Shown here: positions 35,740-45,600 of the stretch, piece by piece | Numbering within the stretch: position 1 is the first letter of the stretch | Layout: each line of letters begins with the position of its first letter | Assembly: GCF_002834145.1 (NCBI RefSeq) | Contig: NZ_PHNT01000011.1 | Span: 1 to 64,000, forward strand | Direction of reading: 5' to 3' | Length of the DNA stretch: 64,000 nucleotides | Origin: Roseovarius salinarum | GTDB lineage: Bacteria; Pseudomonadota; Alphaproteobacteria; Rhodobacterales; Rhodobacteraceae | Translations under genes and position numbers: made by a program | Notes under the pieces: generated by a model | What the model was told of the DNA's origin: nothing | Databases searched by the model: none | The model's input: only the letters and a program-made list of their open reading frames with translations

Positions 35740-37143
35740 ATGATACCGGTCAGGGGCGTTCAGGGCAGCCGCGTCGCGGTGCTGGGGCTGGGCCGCTCGG
35801 GGATGTCGGCGGCGCGGGCGCTGCGCGCGGGCGGCGCGCATGTCCTGGCGTGGGATGACAACCCCGCCGCGCGCGAGATGGCCGCCGAGGACGGCTTCGA
35901 GGTGGCCGACCTGACCCGGCAGGGCGCCGTCGAGGCGGTGGCGCGCCTCGTCGTCAGCCCGGGCATTCCGCATCTCTATCCCGCGCCCAACCGCGTGGTC
36001 GCCGCCGCGCTCGACGCGGGCATCCCGGTGGACAACGACGTCGGGCTGTTCTTCCGCTCGCTGGCCACCGCCGACTGGGACGGCTTCGACCGGCCGCCGC
36101 GGGTCATCGCGGTGACGGGAAGCAACGGCAAGTCCACCACCGCCGCGCTGATCCACCACGTGCTGGAGGAGGCCGGGACGCCCGTTCAGCTGGCCGGCAA
36201 CATCGGCCGCGGCGTGCTGGACATCGACCCGCCCGGCGACGGCGGCGTGGTGGTGCTGGAGCTGTCGAGCTACCAGACCGAGCTGGCGCGCGCGCTGACC
36301 CCCGACGTGGCGGTCTTCACCAACCTCAGCCCCGATCACCTTGACCGCCACGCCGGCCACGGCGGCTATTTCGCGGCCAAGCGCCGGCTGTTCGCCGAGG
36401 GCGGGCCGGACCGCGCCGTGGTGGGCGTGGACGAGGACGAGGGGCTGTTCCTGGCCAACCAGATGGCCGAGGGGCCGGGTGACGACCGGGTGATCCGCGT
36501 CTCGGCGGGCCGGAAGCTCGACGGGCCGGGATGGTCGGTCTTCGCGCGCAAGGGCTTCCTGTCGGAATACCGCAAGGCCAGGCAGATCGGCTCCATCGAC
36601 CTGCGACCCATCGCCGGGCTGCCGGGCGCGCACAACCACCAGAACGCCTGCGCGGCCTATGCCGCCTGCCGCACGCTGGGGCTGGCGCCCCGGGTGATCG
36701 CGCGGGCGTTCGAAAGCTTCTCGGGCCTGCCGCACCGCAGCCAGATCGTGGCGCGCGCGGGCGGCGTGACCTTCGTCAACGATTCCAAGGCCACCAACGT
36801 GGACAGCGCGCGGCGCGCGCTCGATGCCTTCCCGGCGGTGCGCTGGATCTGCGGCGGGCTTGCGAAGGACGGTGGCCTTGATGCGCTCAAGCCCGCGCTG
36901 CACCGGGTCGTCAAGGCCTATGTCATCGGGCGCGAGGCCGCGCAGTTCGCGATGCAGCTCGACCGCGTCGAGACCGAGGTCTGCACGACCATGGAGCGCG
37001 CCGTCGCGCGCGCGGCGGCCGAGGCGGAGGCGGGCGAGACGGTGCTGCTGGCCCCCGCGGCGGCGAGCTTCGACCAGTACGACAATTTCGAGATGCGCGG
37101 CGAGGATTTCATCGCCCGCGTGCACGAGGCGCTGGGCAGCTGA
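35740..37143 (+). CDS. murD: UDP-MurNAc-L-alanine:D-glutamate ligase
   Basis: 467 residues: Rossmann-like N-terminal domain ([17 protein letters not shown]), ATP site [36 protein letters not shown], the Mur-family [25 protein letters not shown] and [19 protein letters not shown]. It adds D-glutamate to UDP-MurNAc-L-Ala. Unlike the usual order it is separated from mraY by 1.5 kb and is not followed by ftsW or murG. Confidence 0.97.
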   Translation: MIPVRGVQGSRVAVLGLGRSGMSAARALRAGGAHVLAWDDNPAAREMAAEDGFEVADLTRQGAVEAVARLVVSPGIPHLYPAPNRVVAAALDAGIPVDNDVGLFFRSLATADWDGFDRPPRVIAVTGSNGKSTTAALIHHVLEEAGTPVQLAGNIGRGVLDIDPPGDGGVVVLELSSYQTELARALTPDVAVFTNLSPDHLDRHAGHGGYFAAKRRLFAEGGPDRAVVGVDEDEGLFLANQMAEGPGDDRVIRVSAGRKLDGPGWSVFARKGFLSEYRKARQIGSIDLRPIAGLPGAHNHQNACAAYAACRTLGLAPRVIARAFESFSGLPHRSQIVARAGGVTFVNDSKATNVDSARRALDAFPAVRWICGGLAKDGGLDALKPALHRVVKAYVIGREAAQFAMQLDRVETEVCTTMERAVARAAAEAEAGETVLLAPAAASFDQYDNFEMRGEDFIARVHEALGS

Positions 37144-37213
37144 GCACGCCTTGCCGCTTTCCCTCGCGCGCGCGGCGGTGTACCCCTGCCGACGGTAACT
37201 TCGCGGAGGCCCC

Positions 37214-38038
37214 ATGCCAGACACCATGCTCCTCTTGCAAATGCTGGCCATGTTGTTGGCGATCGGCGCCTTCGCGGGCGTTCTTGCCGGGCTGCTGGGC
37301 GTGGGAGGCGGCATCGTCCTGGTGCCGTCGTTCTTCTATGCCTTCCAGACGCTGGGGTATGCCGGCCCGCAGCTGATGCAGATCTGCCTGGCCACCTCGC
37401 TGGCCACGATCATCGTGACCTCGGTGCGCTCGGTGCTCAGCCACCACAGGAAGGGCGCGGTGGACTGGAGCATCCTCAGGCGATGGGCGCCGGGCATCGC
37501 GGCGGGGGCCCTGCTGGGCGTGATGGTGGCGGCCTCGCTGAAATCCTCGTCCTTGCAGGGCATCTTCGGCGCGCTGGGGTTGGTGATCGGCGCCTACCTC
37601 GGGTTGGGCCGCGTCGAATGGCGCCTCGGGCCGGTCATGCCCACGGGGCTGGCCCGCGGGGCCATGGCGCCGGTGCTGGGGTTCCTGTCGGTGCTGATGG
37701 GCATCGGCGGCGGCAGCTTCGGCGTGCCGCTGATGAGCCTTTACAGCGTGCCGATCCACCGCGCCGTTGCCACCGCGGCGGGCTTCGGCGTGACCATCGC
37801 GGTGCCCTCGGTCGCTGGGTTCCTGTTCCTCGAGATCGCGGCGGAAAACCGGCCGCCGCTGACGGTCGGGGCGGTCAACCTCGTGGCCTTCGGTATCGTG
37901 ATCGCGATGACCTTGCTGACGGCGCCGCTGGGTGTCAGGCTGGCGCACGCGATGGATCCCAAGCCGCTGCGCCGGGTCTTCGCCGTGTTCCTGACGATCG
38001 TGGCGCTCAACATGCTCAGGAAATCGCTGGGATGGTAG
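37214..38038 (+). CDS. TauE/SafE-family sulfite exporter-like permease
   Basis: 274 residues with about eight hydrophobic helices in two repeats. The family's glycine-rich motif appears as AGLLGVGGGIVLVP in the first half and LMGIGGGSFGVPLM in the second. Members move sulfite, sulfoacetate or other small organosulfur anions across the inner membrane; the substrate here is not evident. Its stop codon overlaps the ATG of the next gene. Confidence 0.88.
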   Translation: MPDTMLLLQMLAMLLAIGAFAGVLAGLLGVGGGIVLVPSFFYAFQTLGYAGPQLMQICLATSLATIIVTSVRSVLSHHRKGAVDWSILRRWAPGIAAGALLGVMVAASLKSSSLQGIFGALGLVIGAYLGLGRVEWRLGPVMPTGLARGAMAPVLGFLSVLMGIGGGSFGVPLMSLYSVPIHRAVATAAGFGVTIAVPSVAGFLFLEIAAENRPPLTVGAVNLVAFGIVIAMTLLTAPLGVRLAHAMDPKPLRRVFAVFLTIVALNMLRKSLGW

Positions 38039-38820
38039 AGGCGTTCGTCGGCCAGGGCTGGGCGCGGTTCCCTTTCGAGCGGGCCGTCGCGGACTGGGCC
38101 GCGGCCGCGCGCGCGGCCGCGCTGCCGCGGATCGCTGACCCGGAGGCACGCGCGAGGTGGCTGGCCTGCGAGGGCACGTGGTTCGTCGGCGTGGACGCGC
38201 TGCCCAACGGCCCCGACGGGGCCGTGGAGGGCGCCGGGCCGCCCGGGGGCGCGGCGTTGTGCGCGGCGCGTGCGTTGTACGGTGCGCTGCCGCTCCACCC
38301 GGCGCAGGTGTCGGTCGTCTATCCCGGCTACCCCCGCCCGCGTGCAGGCGAGGGCGAGGCCGCCTTCCGCTACCGTCTGCGGCGCGACGCGGCCCATGTT
38401 GACGGGCTCAAGCCGGTCGGCCCCGACCGCCGGCGCAACCTGGAGGAGCAGCACGCCTACATCCTGGGGCTGCCGCTGACCGCCTGCGACGCGGGCGCGA
38501 GCCCGATGGTCGTATGGGAGGGCAGCCACGAGATCATGCGCGCGGCCTTCCGCCGCGCGTTGGGCGGGTTGCCGGAGGCGCAGTGGGCCGGGGCGGACCT
38601 GACCGAGATCTACAAGGCGGCCCGCCGCGAGGTCTTCGAAACCTGCCGCCGCGTGCCGATCCCGGCGCAGCCCGGCGAGGCCTACCTCGTGCACCGGCTG
38701 GCGCTGCACGGCGTCGCGCCCTGGGACGAGGGCGCACAGGCGTCGCAAGAGGGCCGCATGATCGCCTATTTCCGCCCGGAACTGCCCCCGGGCACGCGCG
38801 GCTGGCTGGAGTTGCCCTGA
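38032..38820 (+). CDS. Unassigned protein with 2-oxoglutarate/Fe(II) dioxygenase-like residues
   Basis: 262 residues. I do not recognise a named family, but the sequence contains an H-x-D motif (H122, D124 in AAHVDGLKP), a later WEGSHEIMRAAF, a distal histidine (H221 or H226 in VHRLALHGVAPW) and a following arginine in GRMIAYFRPEL. That is the order of iron and 2-oxoglutarate ligands in the PhyH/cupin dioxygenase superfamily. It overlaps the TauE-like gene by 7 bp and is presumably cotranscribed, so it may act on the same class of compound. The enzyme call is tentative. Confidence 0.5.
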   Translation: MVEAFVGQGWARFPFERAVADWAAAARAAALPRIADPEARARWLACEGTWFVGVDALPNGPDGAVEGAGPPGGAALCAARALYGALPLHPAQVSVVYPGYPRPRAGEGEAAFRYRLRRDAAHVDGLKPVGPDRRRNLEEQHAYILGLPLTACDAGASPMVVWEGSHEIMRAAFRRALGGLPEAQWAGADLTEIYKAARREVFETCRRVPIPAQPGEAYLVHRLALHGVAPWDEGAQASQEGRMIAYFRPELPPGTRGWLELP

Positions 38821-38851
38821 CGCGCGCGCCCGGCCCCGGACGGTTGCCCGG

Positions 38852-39091
38852 TCAGCCCGATCGCGCCAGGCGTGCGCTGCGTCCGCCGCGGCGCTTTTGC
38901 AGCAGGGGGGCGCGGCCGGGCAGGGCCTCCATGATCTCGCGGCGCTCGTCGGCGGTCATGCGCGACCAGCGCGCGATCTCGTCGGTGGTGCGGTAGCAGC
39001 CGGTGCAGATCCGCGCCTCGGGGTGAACGACGCAGATGCGGATGCAGGGCGATGCGATCTCGTCGCGCTTCCAGACGTCGTTTTCGCTCAT
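38852..39091 (-). CDS. DUF1289 protein (cysteine-rich, possible Fe-S)
   Basis: 79 residues with the DUF1289 signature SPCIRICVVHPEARICTGCYRTTDEIARWSRM, here split over residues 14-45. Its four cysteines (in PCIRIC and CTGC) resemble a metal or Fe-S site. The C-terminus is basic. It overlaps the ruvX stop by 4 bp and is the last gene of the ccmI-ruvX-DUF1289 transcript. Confidence 0.9.
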   Translation of the reverse strand: MSENDVWKRDEIASPCIRICVVHPEARICTGCYRTTDEIARWSRMTADERREIMEALPGRAPLLQKRRGGRSARLARSG

Positions 39092-39564
39092 GGCGTCGTC
39101 CTCAGGTTGGCCAGCCTGTCCAGCAGTCCCTGCAGGATATAGGCCGCCGCGACGGCGTCGATAACCTCGGCGCGACGTTTTCGTGTCGCATCCGCCTCAA
39201 GAAGCGCGCGCTCGGCGGCCACCGTCGACAGGCGCTCGTCCCAGAAGGTGACCGGCAGGTCGGTGCGGCCCGCGAGGTTGCGGGCGAAGGCCCGGGTGGA
39301 CTGGCACCGCGGTCCTTCCGAGCCGTCCATGTTGCGCGGCAGCCCCAGGACGATGCCGCCCAGGTCGCGTGCCTGCGCGATGCCAAGAAGATGCTCGGCG
39401 TCGGTCGTGAACTTGCGCCGCTTGACCGTCTCCAGCGCCGAGGCCGCCGACAGCATCGGGTCGGAGACCGCCACGCCGATGGTCCTGGTGCCGAGGTCGA
39501 GCCCCAAGAGCGCCCGGCCCGGCGCCAGCGCGGCAGCGAACTCCGCCACGTCCTCGTGAATCAT
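39088..39564 (-). CDS. ruvX: YqgF/RuvX-family Holliday-junction-resolvase-like nuclease
   Basis: 158 residues of the RNase H-like YqgF family: LLGLDLGTRTIGVAVSDP, GIVLGLPRNMDGSEGPR, VTFWDERLSTVAAERAL and the C-terminal RRAEVIDAVAAAYILQ. In bacteria this protein matures the 5' end of pre-16S rRNA; a Holliday-junction role was proposed earlier. The ATG at 39564 overlaps the ccmI stop by 4 bp. Confidence 0.93.
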   Translation of the reverse strand: MIHEDVAEFAAALAPGRALLGLDLGTRTIGVAVSDPMLSAASALETVKRRKFTTDAEHLLGIAQARDLGGIVLGLPRNMDGSEGPRCQSTRAFARNLAGRTDLPVTFWDERLSTVAAERALLEADATRKRRAEVIDAVAAAYILQGLLDRLANLRTTP

Positions 39565-40811
39565 TCGACCAGTCCGGCACGGCGCGCGCCCTGGCGCACC
39601 CGGTCCAGCGCCTCGGGCTTGTCGGCGAAGACCTCCTGGGCCTCGGTCCAGATCGCGCGCGCGCGATCGGTTTCGCCCAGCACGCCGTAGGCGCCGATCA
39701 GCCGCGCCCACTCGGCGGGGTTGCCGCCCTCGTTGGCCAGCCGCTCGGACAGCTGCCGGACCATGCCGCGGATCATCTGCTGGCGCTGCTCGGGCGTCAT
39801 GTCCTGCGCGGCGTCCATGTCGGCCGCGTCCGGCCCGCGGGGGGTGTCCTCGGCTGCCGGGGCGCCCGGTGTCTCGGGCGGCTGGTAATCGGTCACCCCG
39901 GCGCGCATGGCGATCTCGCCGATACGCTCGCGGATGGGCGCGATCCAGCGCGCGCTGGCCGGTCCTTCGCGCAGCAGCTGGTCCCACAGGCGGAAGGCGC
40001 CGTCGGGACGGTCCACCTGAAGCAGGTAGAGCCCGAGGTAGTAGCGGGCGAGCTTGTGATCGGGATCACGCTGGAGCGCCTTGCGCAGGGCATCCTCGGC
40101 CTCGCGCGAGACATAGCCGCCCGCGGCGCCGATCATCAGTTCGGCGTGCGCGGCGAAGTCGTCCGCCGTGGCCTCCGCACCCTTGGCCGCGATCAGCCTG
40201 GCCTGTGCCTCGTGCGCGGCCGAAAGGTTGCCCAGCCGCGCCTCGTTGCGCGCCAGCAGCATCAGCCCGCGCAGGTCGTCGGGGCGCTGGCGCACGGTTT
40301 CGCGCAGCCGTTCCATCAGCTGCAGGAATTCCTCGGGCGCGTCGGGGCGGGGGGCATCGGCGGGCATTCGCTCCTCGGCCTCGGCCTGTGTCATGCGCGA
40401 CTGGCGCGCCGCGTCCGAGGCGGCGATGCGTCCCTGCAGCGGCAGGTCGCGGTAACCGGGTGCGCCCAGCCGATCATAAAGCCAGAGCGATCCGCCCACC
40501 AGAACCACCGCCGCGACACCGGCCAGAACCCGGCCGGCGATCCGCGGTTGCCCGCCCGTTTCGCCTTGCTCGCGCAGCTGCGCGTCAGCGGACAGAATGC
40601 GGCGCGAGATCTCGTTGCGGACGCGCGCGGCCTCCTCGGTGCCGATCAAGCCGCGCGCCGCGTCGCGGTCCACTTCCTTGAGTTGGTCGCGATAGACCTG
40701 CAGGTCGTAGGCCGCCGGCGGGGCGTCGCCCACGCGTCCGCGCAGCAGCACGCCCACCAGGATCCCGCTGACCGCGATCGCGAGCGCCGCGATGACAATC
40801 CAGAAAACCAT
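39561..40811 (-). CDS. ccmI: Cytochrome c biogenesis protein CcmI
   Basis: 416 residues: an N-terminal membrane helix (MVFWIVIAALAIAVSGILVG), a cytoplasmic segment with the CcmI signature YDLQVYRDQLKEVDRD, a second helix (VLAGVAAVVLVGGSLWLY) and a periplasmic TPR region with LQRDPDHKLARYYLGLYLLQ. CcmI presents apocytochrome c to the CcmFH haem lyase. It is the first gene of a three-gene operon and is divergent from soxB. The other ccm genes are not in the window. Confidence 0.93.
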   Translation of the reverse strand: MVFWIVIAALAIAVSGILVGVLLRGRVGDAPPAAYDLQVYRDQLKEVDRDAARGLIGTEEAARVRNEISRRILSADAQLREQGETGGQPRIAGRVLAGVAAVVLVGGSLWLYDRLGAPGYRDLPLQGRIAASDAARQSRMTQAEAEERMPADAPRPDAPEEFLQLMERLRETVRQRPDDLRGLMLLARNEARLGNLSAAHEAQARLIAAKGAEATADDFAAHAELMIGAAGGYVSREAEDALRKALQRDPDHKLARYYLGLYLLQVDRPDGAFRLWDQLLREGPASARWIAPIRERIGEIAMRAGVTDYQPPETPGAPAAEDTPRGPDAADMDAAQDMTPEQRQQMIRGMVRQLSERLANEGGNPAEWARLIGAYGVLGETDRARAIWTEAQEVFADKPEALDRVRQGARRAGLVE

Positions 40812-41025
40812 CGTCTCTCCCTAGGTTCTTTCTTCATTTAGACGTGCCGCGGCGGGGGCGAAAGGGGCAACCGGCGCCGTATCCGGGGCGCGGCCCCCGG
40901 CACAATGTCGCAATGTCGCTTCTCGTCCCCGATTTGCCGCGCGGGGTATCCTGTGCCGCCGTCAGCTGTCGCATTACGATCGCCAAGCAGAACCGTCTGC
41001 GAATCCAACAGAACCCGGAGCGCGT

Positions 41026-42270
41026 ATGAAACGGTATTCCGCCTTCGCCATCGCCCGCGAGGCCCTTCGCCACCACACCGGGTGGGAGCGCGCCTGGACC
41101 TCGCCCGAGCCGCGCCAGCGCTACGACGTCGTCATCATCGGCGGCGGGGGGCACGGGCTGGCCACGGCCTATTACCTGGGCAAGAATTTCGGCATCACCA
41201 ACGTGGCGGTGCTGGAAAAGGGCTGGATCGGCGGCGGCAACACCGGGCGCAACACGACGATCATCCGCTCCAACTACCTGCAGGATCCGTCGGCCGCGAT
41301 CTACGAGAAATCGCGCGGCCTGTTCGAGACCCTCAGCCAGGACATCAACTTCAACCTGATGTTCAGCCCGCGCGGCGTGATGATGCTGGCCCAGACCCAG
41401 CACGAGGTGCGCGGCTACACCCGCACGGCACACGCCAACGCGCTTCAGGGCGTGGACACCGAGTTCATCGGTCCCCAGCGCGTCAAGGAACTGTGCCCGA
41501 TCATGAACATCGAGGGCCCGCGCTATCCCGTGCTGGGCGCGCTGTGGCAGCCGCGCGCGGGCACGGGGCGGCACGACGCGCTGGTCTGGGGCTTCGCGCG
41601 GGCGTGCTCGGACATGGGTATGGACATCATCCAGAACTGCGAGGTCACCGGCATCCACAGCGAGGACGGCGAGGTTTCGGGCGTGAGCACCACCCGCGGC
41701 GACATCGCCTGCGACAAGCTGGGCATCGTGGTGGCCGGACACTCGGGCCGCCTGGCCGAGATGGCCGGATTCCGCCTGCCGATCGAGAGCGTGGCGCTGC
41801 AGGCCCTGGTCAGCGAGCCCATCAAGCCCTGCATGGACGTCGTGGTGATGGCCAACACCGTGCACGGCTACATGAGCCAGTCGGACAAGGGCGAGATGGT
41901 GATCGGCGGCGGCGCGGACGGGTTCAACAACTACACCCAGCGCGGCAGCTTCCACCACATCGAGGAGACGGTGCGCGCGCTGTGCGAGACCTTCCCCGTC
42001 ATCAACCGGCTGAAGATGCTGCGCCAGTGGGGCGGCATCGTCGACATGACCGGCGACCGCTCGCCCATCCTGTCGAAGACGCCGCTGGGCAACTGCTTCA
42101 TCAACTGCGGCTGGGGCACCGGCGGCTGGAAGGCCACGCCCGGCTCGGGCTGGGGGTTCGCCGAACTGATGGTCAGGGGCTATTCGCCGCTGACCGCCGC
42201 CTTCGGGCTGGAGCGCTTCCGCGAGGGCCGCTTCATCGACGAAAGCGTCGCCGCGGGGGTGGCGCACTGA
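41026..42270 (+). CDS. soxB: Sarcosine oxidase, beta subunit
   Basis: 414 residues. FAD-binding motif DVVIIGGGGHGLATAYYLG near residues 34-52 and the GNTGRNTTIIRSNYL loop after it. H183 in GTGRHDALVWGF matches the covalent FMN attachment histidine of heterotetrameric sarcosine oxidase. The subunit demethylates sarcosine to glycine, passing the one-carbon unit to tetrahydrofolate on the alpha subunit. First of soxB-D-A-G, but separated from soxD by a palindrome pair. Confidence 0.96.
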   Translation: MKRYSAFAIAREALRHHTGWERAWTSPEPRQRYDVVIIGGGGHGLATAYYLGKNFGITNVAVLEKGWIGGGNTGRNTTIIRSNYLQDPSAAIYEKSRGLFETLSQDINFNLMFSPRGVMMLAQTQHEVRGYTRTAHANALQGVDTEFIGPQRVKELCPIMNIEGPRYPVLGALWQPRAGTGRHDALVWGFARACSDMGMDIIQNCEVTGIHSEDGEVSGVSTTRGDIACDKLGIVVAGHSGRLAEMAGFRLPIESVALQALVSEPIKPCMDVVVMANTVHGYMSQSDKGEMVIGGGADGFNNYTQRGSFHHIEETVRALCETFPVINRLKMLRQWGGIVDMTGDRSPILSKTPLGNCFINCGWGTGGWKATPGSGWGFAELMVRGYSPLTAAFGLERFREGRFIDESVAAGVAH

Positions 42271-42284
42271 TGACTGCCACAGGC

Positions 42285-42333
42285 CAAAATCTTTCACAAA
42301 GATTTTGCCAGAAGTTTTCGGAAAACTTCTGGC
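42285..42333 (+). repeat. Two adjacent AT-core palindromes between soxB and soxD
   Basis: CAAAATCTTT (42285-42294) pairs with AAAGATTTTG (42298-42307) over a CAC loop. GCCAGAAGTTTTC (42307-42319) pairs with GAAAACTTCTGGC (42321-42333) with one base between. Both lie in the 96-bp gap inside the sox operon. They could attenuate transcription or set different soxB and soxD/A/G levels. Confidence 0.65.
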
Positions 42334-42366
42334 GCGCAACTTCTCCGATCCGGAAAGGACGCACCG

Positions 42367-42696
42367 ATGCTTCAGCTTGAGTGTCCCAACTGCGGCGTCA
42401 CCGCCGAGGAAACCGAGTTCGCCCAGGGTGGCGAGGCGCACCTGACCCGTCGGGGGCCGGAGGCGTCGGAGCAGGAGTTCCACGACTACCTCTTTGCCAA
42501 GGAGAACCCGCGCGGCGTGCATTTCGAGCGCTGGCGCCATGTCAACGGCTGCGGCAAGTGGTTCCATGTCGCCCGCTGCACCGCCACGCTGGAGATCTTC
42601 GGCACCTACAGCGCGCAGACGCTGGAGCCGCCCAGGGAAATCCGCGACCGGATCAGCAAGAAACGTCCCGGCTGGAGCTGGAGGGAGTTCGCATGA
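42367..42696 (+). CDS. soxD: Sarcosine oxidase, delta subunit
   Basis: 109 residues, the usual size. The zinc site is complete: C6 and C9 (LECPNCGV) with H58 and C62 (HVNGCGKW). The FERWRHVNGCGKWFHVARC segment is typical of the family. The delta subunit is structural in the alpha-beta-gamma-delta tetramer. The ATG follows GGAAAGGA and its stop overlaps soxA (ATGA). Confidence 0.96.
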   Translation: MLQLECPNCGVTAEETEFAQGGEAHLTRRGPEASEQEFHDYLFAKENPRGVHFERWRHVNGCGKWFHVARCTATLEIFGTYSAQTLEPPREIRDRISKKRPGWSWREFA

Positions 42697-45600
42697 GCAC
42701 ACGTCTGGCCAAGGGCGGCCGCCGTCTCGACCGGTCCCGCAAGATCGAGTTCACCTTCAACGGCAAGCGCCTGGCGGGTCACGCGGGCGACACGCTGGCC
42801 TCGGCGCTGCTGGCCAACGACCAGGTCATGGTGGGCCGCTCGTTCAAGTATCACCGCCCGCGCGGCATCGTGGCCAGCGGCGCGGAGGAGCCCAACGCGC
42901 TCGTCGGGCTGGGCGAGGGGCCGCGCTTCGAGCCCAACCAGCGCACGACGACGACCGAGCTGTTCGACGGGCTGACCTGCGTCAGCCAGAACCACTGGCC
43001 GAGCCTCGAGTTCGACGTCGGCGCGCTCAACGACAGCCTCGCGCGGTTCTTCCCGGCGGGCTTCTACTACAAGACCTTCCTGTTCCCGCGGCCGTTCTGG
43101 AAGCATGTCTACGAGCCTGTCATCCGCCAGTCGGCCGGGTTGGGCAAGGCACCGAAGGATCTGGACCCCGACCGCTACGAACACTTCCATGCCTATGTCG
43201 ACGTGCTGGTCGTGGGGGGCGGCTTGGCCGGCTTGCAGGCCGCGCGCGCGGCCGGTCAGGCGGGGGCGCGCGTGCTGGTGCTGGAACAGACGCCGCACTG
43301 GGGTGGCCGCGCGCCGGTCGACGGCGGCACCGTGGATGGCAAGCCGGTCGAGGACTTCATCGCAGACACGCTGTCCGAGCTCGAGGCGATGGACAACGTG
43401 ACCCTGCGCGCCCGCACCATGGGCGCGGCCGTCTACGACCACGGCTACGCGCTGGGCTACGAACGGGTGGCCGACCATGCCCCCGGCGCCGAGGGGCCGC
43501 GCCACCGGCTGTGGCGCATCCGTGCCGGGCGCATCGTCACCGCCACCGGTGCCATCGAGCGGCCGCTGAGTTTCGCCGGCAACGACCTGCCGGGGGTGAT
43601 GCTGGCCTCGGCCGTGCGCGACTACGTGGTGGACTACGGCGTCTCGGCGGGCGACCGTACCGTGGTGGTGACCAACAACGACGATGCCTACCGCACGGCG
43701 ATCACGCTCAAGCAGGCGGGGCTGGAGGTGCCGCTCATCCTCGACGCGCGCGCCGGTGGCGGCGGTCCGCTGGCCGAGGCGGCGCGCGGGATGGGCATCC
43801 GCGTGGAAAACGGCAAGGGCATCGCCAAGGTCAAGGGCCGCAAGCGCGTCGAGGGCGTGGCGATTTGTGCGCAGGCGGGCGAGGGCGCGGTGCTGGAAGA
43901 GGTCGCCTGCGATGCCGTGGCGATGTCGGGCGGCTGGTCGCCGGTCGTGCACCTGTGGTCGCACTGCGGCGGCAAGCTGACATGGGACACGGGGCAGGCC
44001 CTGTTCCGTCCCGACCCCGAGCGCGCACCGACGGGTGCCGACGGTGCTGGCTTCGTCCTGGCCGCGGGCGCGGCCAACGGCGCGCTGGACCTTGCCGGCG
44101 GGCTGGCCGACGCGGACGCGGCCGGCAAGGCGGCGGCCAAGCAGGCGGGCCACGCGCCGGGGCGCAAGGCCGCGCCCAAGGCCGAGACCGAGGAGGCCGC
44201 GCCGATCGAACCCGTCTGGCTGATGCCGCAGGGCGCGGGGCCCGCGCTGCGCATGAAGGCGTGGCTGGATTACCAGAACGACGTGAAGGTCTCGGACGTG
44301 CAGCTCGCCGCGCGCGAGGGCTATACCAGCGTGGAGCACACCAAGCGCTACACCACGCTGGGCATGGCCACCGACCAGGGCAAGCTGAGCAACATCAACG
44401 GGCTGGCCACGCTGGCGGGCGCGCTGGGCGAGGAGATCCCGAATGTCGGCACCACGACCTTCCGCCCGCCCTACACGCCCATTTCCATGGCCTCGATCGC
44501 CGGCGACGCGCGCGGGCGCACCTTCCAGCCGATCCGGCGCACGCCGATGCACGACCGGCACGAGGCGAACGGCGCCTACTGGGAACCGGTGGGCCACTGG
44601 CGGCGGCCCTACTGCTACCTGCGCGACGGCGAGAGCGTCGAGGACGCGCTGACTCGCGAGATCAATCAGACACGCGCCAGCCTCGGGCTGCTCGATGCTT
44701 CCACGCTGGGCAAGATCATCGTGAAGGGGCCGGACGCCGGGCGCTTCATGGACATGATGTACACCAACATGATGTCCACGCTGAAGCCGGGGCGCTGCCG
44801 CTACGGGCTGATGTGTTCGGAAAACGGGTTCCTGATGGACGACGGCGTGGTCGCGCGGCTCGACGAGGACACCTTCCTGTGCCACACGACCTCGGGCGGG
44901 GCCGACCGGGTGCACGGCCACATGGAGGAATGGCTCCAGACCGAGTGGTGGGACTGGCAGGTCTACACCGCCAACCTGACCGAGCAGTACGCGCAGGTGG
45001 GCGTCGTCGGGCCGAAATCGCGCGAAACCCTGCAGAAGCTCACGGATGACGACATCAGCGCCGAGGCGCTGACCTTCATGGGCTGGACCGAGATCGACCT
45101 GCGCGGCATCCCCGCGCGCGTGTTCCGCATCGCCTTCGCCGGGGAGCTATCGTTCGAGCTCGCGGTCCCCGCGAACCAAGGTCGCGCGCTGTGGGACATG
45201 CTGATGGAGGCGGGTGCCGAGTTCAACGTCATGCCCTACGGCACCGAGGCGATGCACGTGATGCGCGCGGAGAAGGGTTTCATCATGATCGGCGACGAAA
45301 CCGACGGCACGGTGATCCCGCAGGATCTGAACCTGCACTGGGCGATCTCGAAGAAGAAGGACGACTACATCGGCAAGCGCGCACAGGCCCGCAGCCACAT
45401 GACCAGCCCCGACCGCTGGCGGCTTGTGGGGCTCGAGACGCTGGACGGCAGCGTGCTGCCCGACGGCATCTACGCCGTGGGCGAGGGCACCAACGCCAAC
45501 GGCCAGCGCAACATGATCGGGCGCGTGACATCGACCTACCATTCGCCGACGCTGGGCCGCGGCATCGCGATGGGCCTGGTCAAGCACGGCCCCGAGCGCA

